47,253 nt of DNA, from NCBI GenBank assembly GCA_045600945.1, contig JAZRYX010000075.1, forward strand, positions 1-47,253, in the 5' to 3' direction. Origin of the DNA: Darwinimomas sp045600945. Lineage in GTDB: Bacteria; Bacillota; Clostridia; Lachnospirales; Lachnospiraceae. Positions 33,972 through 42,771 of this stretch are shown one piece after another (position 1 is the stretch's first letter; each line of letters starts with the position of its first letter). Made by a program: the position numbers and the translations under genes. The notes under the pieces were generated by a model. That model saw only the letters and a program-made list of their open reading frames with translations, did not search any database and was not told where the DNA came from.

Positions 33972-35093
33972 TCAGTGCATATTTATGTATACTCTGGGGA
34001 CTCTTTTTGTCACGCTGCACAGAAGCTCGTAAGGGATAGTTCCCGCTGCATCTGCAAGAGACTTTATGCTGTTCTTTTCTCCAAAAAGTTCAACCTCGGA
34101 ACCTATTACAATCTCCGGGTGATCTGTAATGTCCATCATGCACATATCCATACATATGCTTCCGACCTGAGGACCGGCAAAATCACATTTTCCGGAAGCC
34201 GCTCTCGGAAGTCCGTCGGCATATCCGCAGGAGAGAACTCCGACACGTGTCGTTTTGTCGGTTACGTAACGGCATCCATAGCTGATACATGTTCCGGGCT
34301 CGTAATACTTGATGCAGGAGACGGTTGTTACGAAACGCATGCATGGTTTAACTCCAACCACTCCGTTATCGTCTCCGTAGCCGTACAGGAGGTATCCCGG
34401 ACGGACCATATCAAGTGCCATTTCCGGGAAATTCACTACCGCTCCGGAATTTGCACAATGTCTTATCTTAAAAGTAACACCGTGATATTTAGCCAGATCA
34501 TCAATCACGTGCACAAAAAGGGAGAACTGCTTCAGAGTATATCTTCTGTTTTCCTCGCCGGGCTCATCAGATACGGCAAAATGCGTATATATACCTTCGA
34601 CATCGAGGTTTTCAAGCTTGCAGGAGTATGCTATGTTATCAATACCTTCTCCGGCCATTTTTCCTGAGCAGATAAACCCGAGGCGGGACATGCCGGTATC
34701 AACTTTGATATGTACTTTGAGCTTTTTCCTGAGTTTTCGGCATGCGAGGTTATATTCTTCGGCTTTTGATTTGTTGGAAACTGTTTGAGTAATATTATTA
34801 TCGATTAAAATCTCGACAAATTCCGACGGAGTATGTCCGAGAATAAGAATGGGCATACTTATGCCGTTGCCTCTGAGCTCAAGCGCTTCATCAAGACATG
34901 AAACGGCCAGATAATCGGCACCGCATTTTTCCAGAAGATGCGCTACCTGAAGAGCGCCGTGACCATAGGCATCCGCCTTCACGACTCCGAGGAATCTGGT
35001 TCCCTTCGGAATATAAGCTTTGATTTTTCTGAAGTTTTCTTCAATGTTTTCCAGGCTTATTTCAGCCCAGGTTCTTTTTTTAAGATCGTTCAT
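33972..35093 (-). CDS. alr: Alanine racemase
   Basis: The 373-residue product begins KKRTWAEISLENIEENFRKIKAYIPKG and continues VVKADAYGHGALQVA, where the Lys forms the PLP Schiff base. The VDTGMSRLG motif and CSYGCRYVTDKTTRVGVLSCGYADGL with the catalytic Tyr region are present. It makes D-alanine for peptidoglycan. ATG 35093 was chosen from the alignment start; no good SD is seen. A TTG at 35123 would add 10 residues. It is divergent from pth and shares a 100-bp intergenic region. Confidence 0.95.
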   Translation of the reverse strand: MNDLKKRTWAEISLENIEENFRKIKAYIPKGTRFLGVVKADAYGHGALQVAHLLEKCGADYLAVSCLDEALELRGNGISMPILILGHTPSEFVEILIDNNITQTVSNKSKAEEYNLACRKLRKKLKVHIKVDTGMSRLGFICSGKMAGEGIDNIAYSCKLENLDVEGIYTHFAVSDEPGEENRRYTLKQFSLFVHVIDDLAKYHGVTFKIRHCANSGAVVNFPEMALDMVRPGYLLYGYGDDNGVVGVKPCMRFVTTVSCIKYYEPGTCISYGCRYVTDKTTRVGVLSCGYADGLPRAASGKCDFAGPQVGSICMDMCMMDITDHPEIVIGSEVELFGEKNSIKSLADAAGTIPYELLCSVTKRVPRVYINMH

Positions 35094-35117
35094 GACATCA
35101 TTGTAGAATGGTGCGGG

Positions 35118-35146
35118 TTTCAAGTCAAGGGAATATGCAGTATAAT
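35118..35146 (+). promoter_or_regulatory. Possible promoter of pth-mfd
   Basis: TTTCAA (35118-35123) and a perfect TATAAT (35141-35146) are 17 bp apart. It overlaps the start region of the divergent alr gene. The -35 is weak. Confidence 0.45.
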
Positions 35147-35193
35147 AAGACTGCTATTTGCCAATTGTTCAAAGCTACAGTAAAATTAATGAT

Positions 35194-35769
35194 ATGAAGA
35201 TAATAGTCGGTTTGGGAAACCCCGGAAAAGAATATGAAACAACGCGTCACAATATGGGTTTTGTGACGATAGATAAACTCGCGAAAAAACACGGGATCGA
35301 TATCATTGACTTAAAACATAAAGGTTTGTGCGGAAAAGGAATGATGGGCAGAGAGAAAGTCATGCTTGTCAAACCGCAGACCTATATGAACAATTCGGGA
35401 GAATGTGTTCGTGAACTGATGGATTACTATAAGGTTGTACCTGAAGACATCATCATCATTTACGACGATATCGACCTTGATCCGGGGCAGCTGCGCATAA
35501 GGATGAACGGTTCCGCGGGGTCACATAACGGAATGAAGTCTGTGATTTCACATATGGGGACACAGACATTTGCCCGCGTGCGTGTAGGTGTAGGCGCCAA
35601 ACCGGAGGGATGGGATCTGGCAGATTATGTGCTCAGTCATATAAGCCCGGAAGCAGATAAAGAGATAGTAAGAGGAACAGACACTGCAGCAGAAGCAGTG
35701 GAGTGTATCCTTGAACACGGAATAGATGAAGCAATGAATATTTATAATCGTCATGAGCATATACAATAA
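35194..35769 (+). CDS. pth: Peptidyl-tRNA hydrolase
   Basis: The 191-residue product begins MKIIVGLGNPGKEYETTRHNMGF, including catalytic His in TRHNMG, and continues LVKPQTYMNNSGE and GGSAGHNG-like GSAGSHNGMKSV. It recycles peptidyl-tRNAs dropped from ribosomes. The long in-frame start at 35158 lacks homology and SD. The SD before 35194 is poor. It overlaps mfd by 17 bp, the usual pth-mfd pairing in Firmicutes. Confidence 0.95.
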   Translation: MKIIVGLGNPGKEYETTRHNMGFVTIDKLAKKHGIDIIDLKHKGLCGKGMMGREKVMLVKPQTYMNNSGECVRELMDYYKVVPEDIIIIYDDIDLDPGQLRIRMNGSAGSHNGMKSVISHMGTQTFARVRVGVGAKPEGWDLADYVLSHISPEADKEIVRGTDTAAEAVECILEHGIDEAMNIYNRHEHIQ

Positions 35770-38700
35770 TCCGCTTAAAAAACTTGCAGAATATGATGAG
35801 ATGGAAAAAGACCTGTGCCTCGGCAGAGGTCCTATTCAAATAAGCGGACTTCCGGACGGTGCAAAAGCATATACTGTCGCACAACTCCCGCAGCCGTGGA
35901 AGCTTGTAATTACATACGATGAAAACAGAGCAAGGACAATTGCAGAGGATATCAGATGCTTTGCAGGAGAAGATGAAGTACTGCTGTATCCGGCAAGAGA
36001 CCTGCTTTTTTTCAGTGCGGATATAAGAGGCAACCTTATCTCGGGACAGCGCATAGATGTATGGAGACATATGTCGGAAGATGAGAGAGGGATAGTCGTT
36101 ACGACTATAGATGCCTTGATGGATAAACTGGAAGATCCGAAGGAGTTCAAAAAGAAATCAATAGTCGTAGCCAGGGGTGAAAAATTAAGCATCGATGAAT
36201 TGGCTGAAAGGCTGGTTGAGTTCGGATATAACAGAGAGGAGCAGGTTGAGAGCGGAGGACAGTTTGCGGTCCGCGGAGGTATAGTAGACATATTCCCGCT
36301 TACGGAAGAAGTGCCGATAAGAATAGAGTTCTGGGACGATGAAGTCGATTCCATGAGAAGCTTTGATACCATAAGCCAGAGAAGTATTGAGAGCTGCGAG
36401 ATAATAAACATATATCCGGCAAAAGAAAAAGAACTCGGCGGAGTCGCAAGCTTTTTAAGATACTGGGATGCGGATCGCAGTGCGATATTTGTTGACGAAC
36501 CGGCGAGAGTTTGTGATCGTGCCTGCAATGTTCAGATAGAATACAACGAAGGTATGTCCGGAAGGATTGAATCAGGACAGGTGGATGCATCTGAGGTCCC
36601 GGATCTTTTCGAAGCAGAAGAAATAATAAAAGATCTTTCTACTCCGAAGACTGTTTGTCTTACCGGACTGGATCAGATTATTTCCGAGATAGACCCGAGA
36701 CAGGTATATTCCGTTCACTCGAAAAACACTGCATCGTATAAAAATTCGTTTGAGATGTTGATAGAGGATCTGAAGCACTACCAGAGTCTGGGATACGATA
36801 TCACCATGCTTTCCGCATCACGTACGAGATCTTCAAGGCTTGCGGATTCTCTTCGTGATTACGGTCTTAAAGAGATAGAAGTAGTATACGGAAATCTTCA
36901 TCACGGTTTCGAATTTCCGGGTATTAAATTTGTTGTTATTTCAGAAAGCGATATATTCGGCAAAAAGAAAAAACACAAATATAAAAAGAGATTCGACTAT
37001 GAAGGCACAAAGGTTTCGTCTCTTTCGCAGCTTCACATCGGAGATTATGTAGTCCATGAAGAACACGGCCTCGGTATATATCGTGGAATCGAGAAGATTG
37101 AAAGAGATCATGTGATCAAAGATTACATGAAGATAGAATATGCCGGCGGAGACAATTGTTATCTTCCGGCAACGAAACTTGATATCATTCAGAAATACAG
37201 CGGAAGTGACGGTGTACGTCCGCGCCTTAACAAACTCGGCGGAGAGCAATGGCTCAGGACAAAAAACACGGTTAAGAAAGCGGTTGCGGAAATAGCCCGT
37301 GAACTTGTGACACTGTATGCGGCAAGACTTAAAGGCTCGGGACATGAATACGGACCGGATACCGTATGGCAGAAAGAATTCGAGGAGATGTTCGAATTTG
37401 AAGAGACCGAAGATCAGATTAAAGCCATAGAGGCGGTTAAGACCGATATGGAATCGGGGAAAATCATGGATCGTCTCATCTGCGGCGATGTCGGCTATGG
37501 AAAAACAGAAATAGCATTGCGCGCATCATTTAAAGTAATTCAGGAAGGATATCAGGTAATTTATCTTGTTCCGACAACAATACTTGCGCAGCAGCATTAC
37601 AACACTTTTGTTCAAAGGATGAAAAGCTTCCCGGTACGTGTGGAACTTCTTTCCCGTTTCAGATCTCCTGCCCAGCAGAAGAAAGTTCTGGAGGATTTTT
37701 CAAAAGGACTGGTGGATATCATTATAGGAACGCACCGTGTACTTTCAAAAGATTTAAGCCCGAAAAGACTCGGACTTCTTGTGATTGATGAAGAGCAGAG
37801 ATTCGGAGTCAAGCACAAAGAAAAAATAAAAGAGCTGCGAAATGAAGTCGATGTACTGACCTTGACGGCAACTCCCATACCAAGAACACTTCACATGAGC
37901 CTTGTCGGAATCAGAGATCTCTCAATACTTGAAGAACCTCCGCAGGATCGTCAGCCGATACAGACCTATGTCATGGAATATAATGATGAAATTGTGCGCG
38001 AGGCTATACGCCGCGAGATTCAAAGAGGCGGACAGGTTTACTATGTTTATAACCGTGTAAATTCAATTCAGGAAATGACCGCAAGAGTTCAGACGCTTGT
38101 TCCCGACGCAGTGGTTGCATATGCACACGGACAGATGAGCGAGAGAGAACTCGAAAGAGTTATGCTTGATTTCATAAACGGTGAGATTGATGTACTCGTA
38201 TCAACGACGATCATTGAAACAGGACTTGATATTCCCAATGTAAATACAATGATAATTCATGACGCAGACAGACTGGGACTCTCACAGCTTTACCAGCTCC
38301 GCGGAAGAGTTGGAAGATCAAGCAGGACTGCTTACGCATTTCTTTTATACAGAAAAAACAAACTTCTCAACGAAGAGGCAGAGAAGAGACTTAAAGCAAT
38401 AAGGGAATTCACGGAACTCGGAAGCGGAATAAGAATTGCGATGAGAGACCTTGAGATACGAGGAGCAGGAAATGTACTTGGTGCAGAGCAGCACGGACAT
38501 ATGGAAGCAGTAGGATATGATCTGTATTGTAAAATGCTGAGCATGGCAGTTAAGGCACTTAAAGGCGAGGATGTTGCAGGCGAGGAATTCGATACATCGA
38601 TAGATGTCGACACGGATGCATTTATCCCGTCAAGCTATATTAAAAATGAAGAGCAGAAACTTGATATATATAAGAGGATAGCATCGATAGAAACAGAAGA

Positions 38701-39085
38701 TGATTTTATGGATATGCAGGATGAACTCATAGACCGTTTCGGAGATATACCTAAATCCGTTGACAATCTTCTTCGCATAGCGCAGATCAAGTCGCTTGCT
38801 CACAATATTTATGTCACGGATGTTATGATAGGAAAGCAGACGGCGGTACTGACAATGTATAACAAAGCACCTATAGATCCGACCGGAATACCGAAACTGA
38901 TTGACGAATATAAAGGGGCTCTCTCCATAAAGCATGGGGACAAGGTCAGCTTCACAATCAATGAAAAAAGGAAACAGATAAACTGCGATGCTTTAATCGA
39001 GTCGGTTCGGGAACTTCTTATTAAGATGAATGCAGGATTAAAAACCGGAAGACCACAAGATGTAGGTGGTGATAATAAAGCGTAA
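35753..39085 (+). CDS. mfd: Transcription-repair coupling factor Mfd
   Basis: The 1110-residue product has the UvrB-like N-terminal module (IRGNLISGQRIDVWRHM, GGIVDIFPL), a CarD-like RNA-polymerase interaction domain (IGDYVVHEEHGLGIYRGIE), and the RecG-like translocase with GDVGYGKTEIALRA (Walker A), DEEQRFGVKHKEK (Walker B) and TATPIPRTL. LRGRVGRSSRTAYAFLLY and the TRCF C-terminal domain complete it. It displaces stalled RNA polymerase and recruits UvrA. The start overlaps the end of pth. Confidence 0.96.
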   Translation: MSIYNNPLKKLAEYDEMEKDLCLGRGPIQISGLPDGAKAYTVAQLPQPWKLVITYDENRARTIAEDIRCFAGEDEVLLYPARDLLFFSADIRGNLISGQRIDVWRHMSEDERGIVVTTIDALMDKLEDPKEFKKKSIVVARGEKLSIDELAERLVEFGYNREEQVESGGQFAVRGGIVDIFPLTEEVPIRIEFWDDEVDSMRSFDTISQRSIESCEIINIYPAKEKELGGVASFLRYWDADRSAIFVDEPARVCDRACNVQIEYNEGMSGRIESGQVDASEVPDLFEAEEIIKDLSTPKTVCLTGLDQIISEIDPRQVYSVHSKNTASYKNSFEMLIEDLKHYQSLGYDITMLSASRTRSSRLADSLRDYGLKEIEVVYGNLHHGFEFPGIKFVVISESDIFGKKKKHKYKKRFDYEGTKVSSLSQLHIGDYVVHEEHGLGIYRGIEKIERDHVIKDYMKIEYAGGDNCYLPATKLDIIQKYSGSDGVRPRLNKLGGEQWLRTKNTVKKAVAEIARELVTLYAARLKGSGHEYGPDTVWQKEFEEMFEFEETEDQIKAIEAVKTDMESGKIMDRLICGDVGYGKTEIALRASFKVIQEGYQVIYLVPTTILAQQHYNTFVQRMKSFPVRVELLSRFRSPAQQKKVLEDFSKGLVDIIIGTHRVLSKDLSPKRLGLLVIDEEQRFGVKHKEKIKELRNEVDVLTLTATPIPRTLHMSLVGIRDLSILEEPPQDRQPIQTYVMEYNDEIVREAIRREIQRGGQVYYVYNRVNSIQEMTARVQTLVPDAVVAYAHGQMSERELERVMLDFINGEIDVLVSTTIIETGLDIPNVNTMIIHDADRLGLSQLYQLRGRVGRSSRTAYAFLLYRKNKLLNEEAEKRLKAIREFTELGSGIRIAMRDLEIRGAGNVLGAEQHGHMEAVGYDLYCKMLSMAVKALKGEDVAGEEFDTSIDVDTDAFIPSSYIKNEEQKLDIYKRIASIETEDDFMDMQDELIDRFGDIPKSVDNLLRIAQIKSLAHNIYVTDVMIGKQTAVLTMYNKAPIDPTGIPKLIDEYKGALSIKHGDKVSFTINEKRKQINCDALIESVRELLIKMNAGLKTGRPQDVGGDNKA

Positions 39086-39109
39086 AAACCGCGCAAACCC
39101 TTGAAACTA

Positions 39110-39138
39110 TTGACAAATACGGGGAAATAGTATATAAA
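39110..39138 (+). promoter_or_regulatory. Strong predicted sigma-A promoter of hup
   Basis: A perfect TTGACA (39110-39115) and TATAAA (39133-39138) are 17 bp apart. Confidence 0.85.
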
Positions 39139-39146
39139 AAATACAG

Positions 39147-39161
39147 CATACATGTTGTATG
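39147..39161 (+). repeat. Inverted repeat at the 5' end of the hup transcript
   Basis: CATACA (39147-39152) and TGTATG (39156-39161) are perfect inverted repeats separated by TGT, just at the predicted start of transcription. It could be an operator or a 5' mRNA hairpin. A second small stem (CTCC/GGAG) lies just before the SD. Confidence 0.45.
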
Positions 39162-39211
39162 TCGTAACAATCTCCAAAGTTGGGGAGAGAGAATTTCTAG
39201 GAGGAAATAAA

Positions 39212-39490
39212 ATGAATAAGGTTGAGTTAGTTGAAGCCGTTGCAAAGCAGACAGGCCTTTCAAAGAAGGATTCAGAGGCAGCTCTTAAGGCTGTTACAGG
39301 AACAATCGCAAAGGCACTTGTTAAGGGTGACAAGGTTCAGCTCGTTGGATTCGGTACATTTGAGACTTCAAAGAGACCGGCTCGCAAGGGTCGCAATCCT
39401 AAGACAGGCGAAGAGATGAAGATCAAAGCTTGCAAGGCTCCGAAGTTCAAAGCAGGCAAAGCTCTTAAGGATGCCGTAAACAAGAAATGA
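39212..39490 (+). CDS. hup: HU-family DNA-binding protein
   Basis: The 92-residue product is a full-length HU: MNKVELVEAVAKQTGLSKKDSEAAL, VQLVGFGTFETSKRPARKGRNPKTGEEMKI with the DNA-bending beta arms, and the C-terminal KAPKFKAGKALKDAVNK. GGAGGAAAT just before ATG 39212 is an excellent SD. It has its own promoter and terminator. HU compacts the nucleoid. Confidence 0.96.
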   Translation: MNKVELVEAVAKQTGLSKKDSEAALKAVTGTIAKALVKGDKVQLVGFGTFETSKRPARKGRNPKTGEEMKIKACKAPKFKAGKALKDAVNKK

Positions 39491-39514
39491 TTCATGAAAA
39501 ATGAATAGATAAGA

Positions 39515-39545
39515 GACTCCGGGAAACCGGAGTCCCTTGCTTTTT
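39515..39545 (+). terminator. Intrinsic terminator after hup
   Basis: GACTCCGG (39515-39522) and CCGGAGTC (39527-39534) form a perfect 8-bp stem with a GAAA tetraloop, followed by CCTTGC and five Ts. Confidence 0.8.
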
Positions 39546-39615
39546 ATGAGAACAGGGAATATACTGTCTATACACCTCTTAATGTTTCTTTGGCCTATCC
39601 GCCAAATGATTCCAA

Positions 39616-40281
39616 ATGAAAAAACTGAGAAAAGAAGTTGTTGTTATGCTTTTTGCCGTAGCGCTTTGTTTGTGTGGTCCGAAACAGGCATGGGCACTAC
39701 AGGAAGGTACCGTGGAAAACAACGTGTTGACATTTACTTTTGAATCGGACAATGAAGATGTCGTAAACAGGTATAACCTGTATCTTCTTGCGAATGATGC
39801 GAAGGTGGTGACAAAAGGGAAAGACGGGGCAAATGTATTACCGGGAAGTAACAGTCCCGATAACAAAAACATAACGGAACCGATTGCAAAGGGTACAAAG
39901 ACCGGGGGATTACTGTATACGGACGAGACCGGAAAACGGGTAACGGCTGCATCTAAAGTAGAATATTCATATAAGTACAGGAGAGGAGTATTAACTGTAA
40001 CGGTTACAATCTATGATCCATCCCCGGAACTGACAGGAATTGCGCTGGTGGGTATTTCCTCAGACGAAAATGCTAATTATTATTCGACTGTAGGGGGAAC
40101 GATGGATATATCAGGATATATTAAGGAGATGTACCATAGGGAAGAACAGCCCGGGCAGGAACAGGAATCCGAAGAGGAAAAGATCTATAAAGAGGCTCCG
40201 GAAATCAGTATCGGTAGAGAAGACGGAAAGCATAGACCTCCTTGTATATTAAGACGTCTGGGTAAGCTTTTTTCATCTTGA
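39616..40281 (+). CDS. Uncharacterised secreted protein
   Basis: The 221-residue product has a signal peptide (MKKLRKEVVVMLFAVALCLCG, then AWALQEG with probable cleavage after Ala). The mature part has a repetitive polar segment with NVLTFTFESDNEDVVNRYNLYLL and SKVEYSYKYRRGVLTVTVTIYDP, suggesting beta-rich structure, then an acidic Glu/Gln-rich linker (about 175-195, EEQPGQEQESEEE) and a basic end. No family was recognised. It sits between hup and a divIC-like gene, where sporulation genes yabP/yabQ are found in spore formers. No SD is obvious before ATG 39616. Confidence 0.75.
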   Translation: MKKLRKEVVVMLFAVALCLCGPKQAWALQEGTVENNVLTFTFESDNEDVVNRYNLYLLANDAKVVTKGKDGANVLPGSNSPDNKNITEPIAKGTKTGGLLYTDETGKRVTAASKVEYSYKYRRGVLTVTVTIYDPSPELTGIALVGISSDENANYYSTVGGTMDISGYIKEMYHREEQPGQEQESEEEKIYKEAPEISIGREDGKHRPPCILRRLGKLFSS

Positions 40282-40306
40282 TTATTCTTCGGATATGACT
40301 TAATAT
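40278..40306 (+). promoter_or_regulatory. Possible promoter of the divIC-like gene
   Basis: TTGATT (40278-40283) and TAATAT (40301-40306) are 17 bp apart. The predicted start is near 40313. Confidence 0.45.
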
Positions 40307-40339
40307 TATGGTGTGAGAACAGGTGTTAAAAGAAAAAGA

Positions 40340-40627
40340 ATGGAACGAACGAGTAACAAGGTGGCAATGATCACCGTTATTTCTGTTGTTCTCATTTTTG
40401 CTTTGGTACTTGGGACGAGAATCATCGCACTTAAGGCAAAAGAACGTCAGTATATCGAAAAAGAACAGGCTATTCTGGCGAGGGTCGCAGAAGAAGAAGA
40501 AAGAGCCAGGACCCTTGAGGAGTACAGAGTGTACGTTCAGACAAAGCAGTATGTGGAGCAGGTTGCCAAGGACAAACTCGGACTTGTTAACCCGGATGAA
40601 ATACTGTTGAAACCGAACGAAGAGTAA
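40340..40627 (+). CDS. DivIC/FtsB-like septum-formation initiator
   Basis: The product (95 residues from this ATG) has a short basic cytosolic tail, one membrane helix (VAMITVISVVLIFALVLGTRI) and a coiled-coil segment (LKAKERQYIEKEQAILARVAEEEERARTLEEY), ending VEQVAKDKLGLVNPDEIL, the conserved DivIC/FtsB C-terminal block. It belongs to the divisome scaffold. A GTG at 40313 would add nine residues (basic); neither start has a good SD. It precedes tilS by 16 bp, as in many Firmicutes. Confidence 0.85.
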   Translation: MERTSNKVAMITVISVVLIFALVLGTRIIALKAKERQYIEKEQAILARVAEEEERARTLEEYRVYVQTKQYVEQVAKDKLGLVNPDEILLKPNEE

Positions 40628-40643
40628 TCAAGAGGAAGTAGAT

Positions 40644-42014
40644 ATGCAGAATTATGTAAGAGATGCCATTCAGGGAAATCATCTGCTCGCCAAAGGGGAT
40701 CGCTGTATAATAGCAGTCAGCGGCGGTGCAGATTCCATGGGACTTTTACATGCGCTTATACGTCTTAACGGAGTTTTTAAAGTATCATACAGAGTTGTTC
40801 ATGTGCATCACGGACTTCGGGGAACCGAAGCCGACCGTGATGCTAATTTTGTGCGCAGCACCTGTGAGAGATATAATATTCCCTGCAAAATAATACATGT
40901 TAAAGTGTCCGAATTTGCAGCTGAACATAAGCTTTCCACGGAGGAAGCCGCAAGATATCTGCGTTATCAGGCGCTTGAGACCGAAGCAGGGCGCTGGGAG
41001 ATAGAAGATGATACTCAGAAGCAGGTTAAGATCGCAGTAGCTCACAACAAAGAGGACAATGCCGAAACTATACTTATGCAGATGGCAAGAGGCAGCGGAC
41101 TTAAAGGCGTTGCCGGAATGTCACCGATACGGGGACGTATCATAAGACCACTCCTTAATGTCAGCAGGAAAGATATAGAATCATATCTGATCAAAGAAGA
41201 AGAAAGCTGGATAAACGATTCAACCAATGCCGAGAGTGATTATACAAGAAACAGAATCAGACACGACATACTACCCCTTTTTATCAGTGAGGTCAATGCG
41301 GCATCAGTTGATAATATCACGAGAGCAGGAAGGTTGGCCGGACTTGCCGATCAGTATCTTACAAAATGTGCCGAAGAAATTATAAAGCCGATTGCAGAGC
41401 CTTATAAAAACGGGTATAAGATACCGGTAAAAGAGTTTAAAAAGCAGGATTATATAATCAGAAATTATATAATCAGGAAGCTCCTTTCCGAAGTCAACAA
41501 AAGTATGAAGAATATCACGGCAAGACATATCGAAGATATAGCCGAACTGGCAAATATGGAATCGGGTAAACATATCGATCTTCCGTACAGACTTGTTGCA
41601 GAAAGAATATACGATGATATCGTGGTATACAGAAGAGAAACTCTGAATGCGATGCAATCAGCTACAGAGGAAGAGAGACAGACTTACTTCACTTTCCGGA
41701 CATTTCCTTACAGGGGGGAAAAGGTTCCGGACGGAAAATATACGAAATGGTTCGACTATGATAAAATAGACGACCTTATGGATGTCCGTTTCAGACAAAC
41801 CGGTGATACATTGGAATTGAAAGGAGTAGGAACAAAAGCTCTTCGTACTTTCATGACGGATGCAAAGATTCCGCAGGAAGAAAGAGACAGCATACCGGTT
41901 ATCGCGGCCGGAAGCAATGTGATGTGGCTTGTGGGCTATAGAATAAGCGAAAGATATAAGGTAGATACAAATACACAGATTGTTATGGAAATAAAGTACG
42001 AAGAAGAGGAGTAA
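40644..42014 (+). CDS. tilS: tRNA(Ile)-lysidine synthetase TilS
   Basis: The 456-residue product has the PP-loop AVSGGADSMGLLHAL (residues about 24-38), VHVHHGLRG, AHNKEDNAETILMQMARGSGLKGVAGM and IRPLLNVSRKDIESYL, all TilS signatures. It changes cytidine 34 of tRNA-Ile(CAU) to lysidine, so it reads AUA. The C-terminal domain is present with RQTGDTLELKGVGTKALRTFM. AGGAAG precedes ATG 40644. hpt follows after 6 bases. Confidence 0.95.
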   Translation: MQNYVRDAIQGNHLLAKGDRCIIAVSGGADSMGLLHALIRLNGVFKVSYRVVHVHHGLRGTEADRDANFVRSTCERYNIPCKIIHVKVSEFAAEHKLSTEEAARYLRYQALETEAGRWEIEDDTQKQVKIAVAHNKEDNAETILMQMARGSGLKGVAGMSPIRGRIIRPLLNVSRKDIESYLIKEEESWINDSTNAESDYTRNRIRHDILPLFISEVNAASVDNITRAGRLAGLADQYLTKCAEEIIKPIAEPYKNGYKIPVKEFKKQDYIIRNYIIRKLLSEVNKSMKNITARHIEDIAELANMESGKHIDLPYRLVAERIYDDIVVYRRETLNAMQSATEEERQTYFTFRTFPYRGEKVPDGKYTKWFDYDKIDDLMDVRFRQTGDTLELKGVGTKALRTFMTDAKIPQEERDSIPVIAAGSNVMWLVGYRISERYKVDTNTQIVMEIKYEEEE

Positions 42015-42020
42015 GGCATA

Positions 42021-42554
42021 ATGACAGAGACAATCAAGGTACTTCTTACCGAAGAAGAAGTCAGTAAAAGAATTGCGGAAGTGGCAGAAGAGATAAGCAA
42101 AGATTATAACGGTGAACCTGTCCATATGATTTGCATTCTTAAGGGTGGTGCCATGTTTATGTGTGAACTTGCAAAGCGAGTCAAAACAGACGTGACCTTT
42201 GATTTTATGGTTGTTTCAAGTTACGGAAGAGGCACGGAATCATCAGGTGTAATTAAGATACTAAAGGATGCAGATGAGGATATCACGGGTAAAAATGTTC
42301 TGCTTGTCGAAGATATCATTGATACCGGAAAGACACTTAACAAGCTCGCACAACTCCTTATGACACGCGGACCTAAGTCCATCAAAATCTGTACATTGCT
42401 TGATAAACCTTCACGCCGCGTTGAGAAGGAAGTACATGTGGATTACCGTTGTTTCAGTATTCCGAATAAGTTCGTAGTAGGCTATGGACTTGATTATGAT
42501 CAGAGGTACAGGAATCTTCCGTATATCGGAATCGTAGAGTTTGATGAAGAGTAA
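42021..42554 (+). CDS. hpt: Hypoxanthine-guanine phosphoribosyltransferase
   Basis: The 177-residue product has ICILKGGAMFMCELAKR, the PRPP-binding loop VLLVEDIIDTGKTL, and the SSYGRGTESSG flexible loop of HPRT. It salvages hypoxanthine and guanine. It is 6 bp after tilS; in most relatives ftsH follows, but here a terminator and an L,D-transpeptidase gene follow. The stop codon begins the terminator stem. Confidence 0.95.
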   Translation: MTETIKVLLTEEEVSKRIAEVAEEISKDYNGEPVHMICILKGGAMFMCELAKRVKTDVTFDFMVVSSYGRGTESSGVIKILKDADEDITGKNVLLVEDIIDTGKTLNKLAQLLMTRGPKSIKICTLLDKPSRRVEKEVHVDYRCFSIPNKFVVGYGLDYDQRYRNLPYIGIVEFDEE

Positions 42555-42577
42555 AAAAGTGCCTACGGCACTTTTTT
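42553..42577 (+). terminator. Intrinsic terminator after hpt
   Basis: AAAAAAGTGCC (42553-42563) pairs perfectly with GGCACTTTTTT (42567-42577) around loop TAC. Confidence 0.9.
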
Positions 42578-42689
42578 ATTTTTTTTCAAAAGAACTATAT
42601 ATAGTGGCATTAAAAACCATATATACAAGGTATTACGTAATTATTATAACATGTAATTAATCTTTAAAAGAATAGAAAGAGTATATGCT

Positions 42690-42718
42690 TTGACATAGAT
42701 GCAATGAACCTATACAAT
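42690..42718 (+). promoter_or_regulatory. Strong predicted sigma-A promoter of the L,D-transpeptidase gene
   Basis: A perfect TTGACA (42690-42695) and TACAAT (42713-42718) are 17 bp apart. The A/T-rich stretch 42578-42689 upstream holds no gene. Confidence 0.85.
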
Positions 42719-42771
42719 ATACGATACGGAAGAAGGATTATTCCAATCTGGTTCCGGATAGAGGTAAAAAC

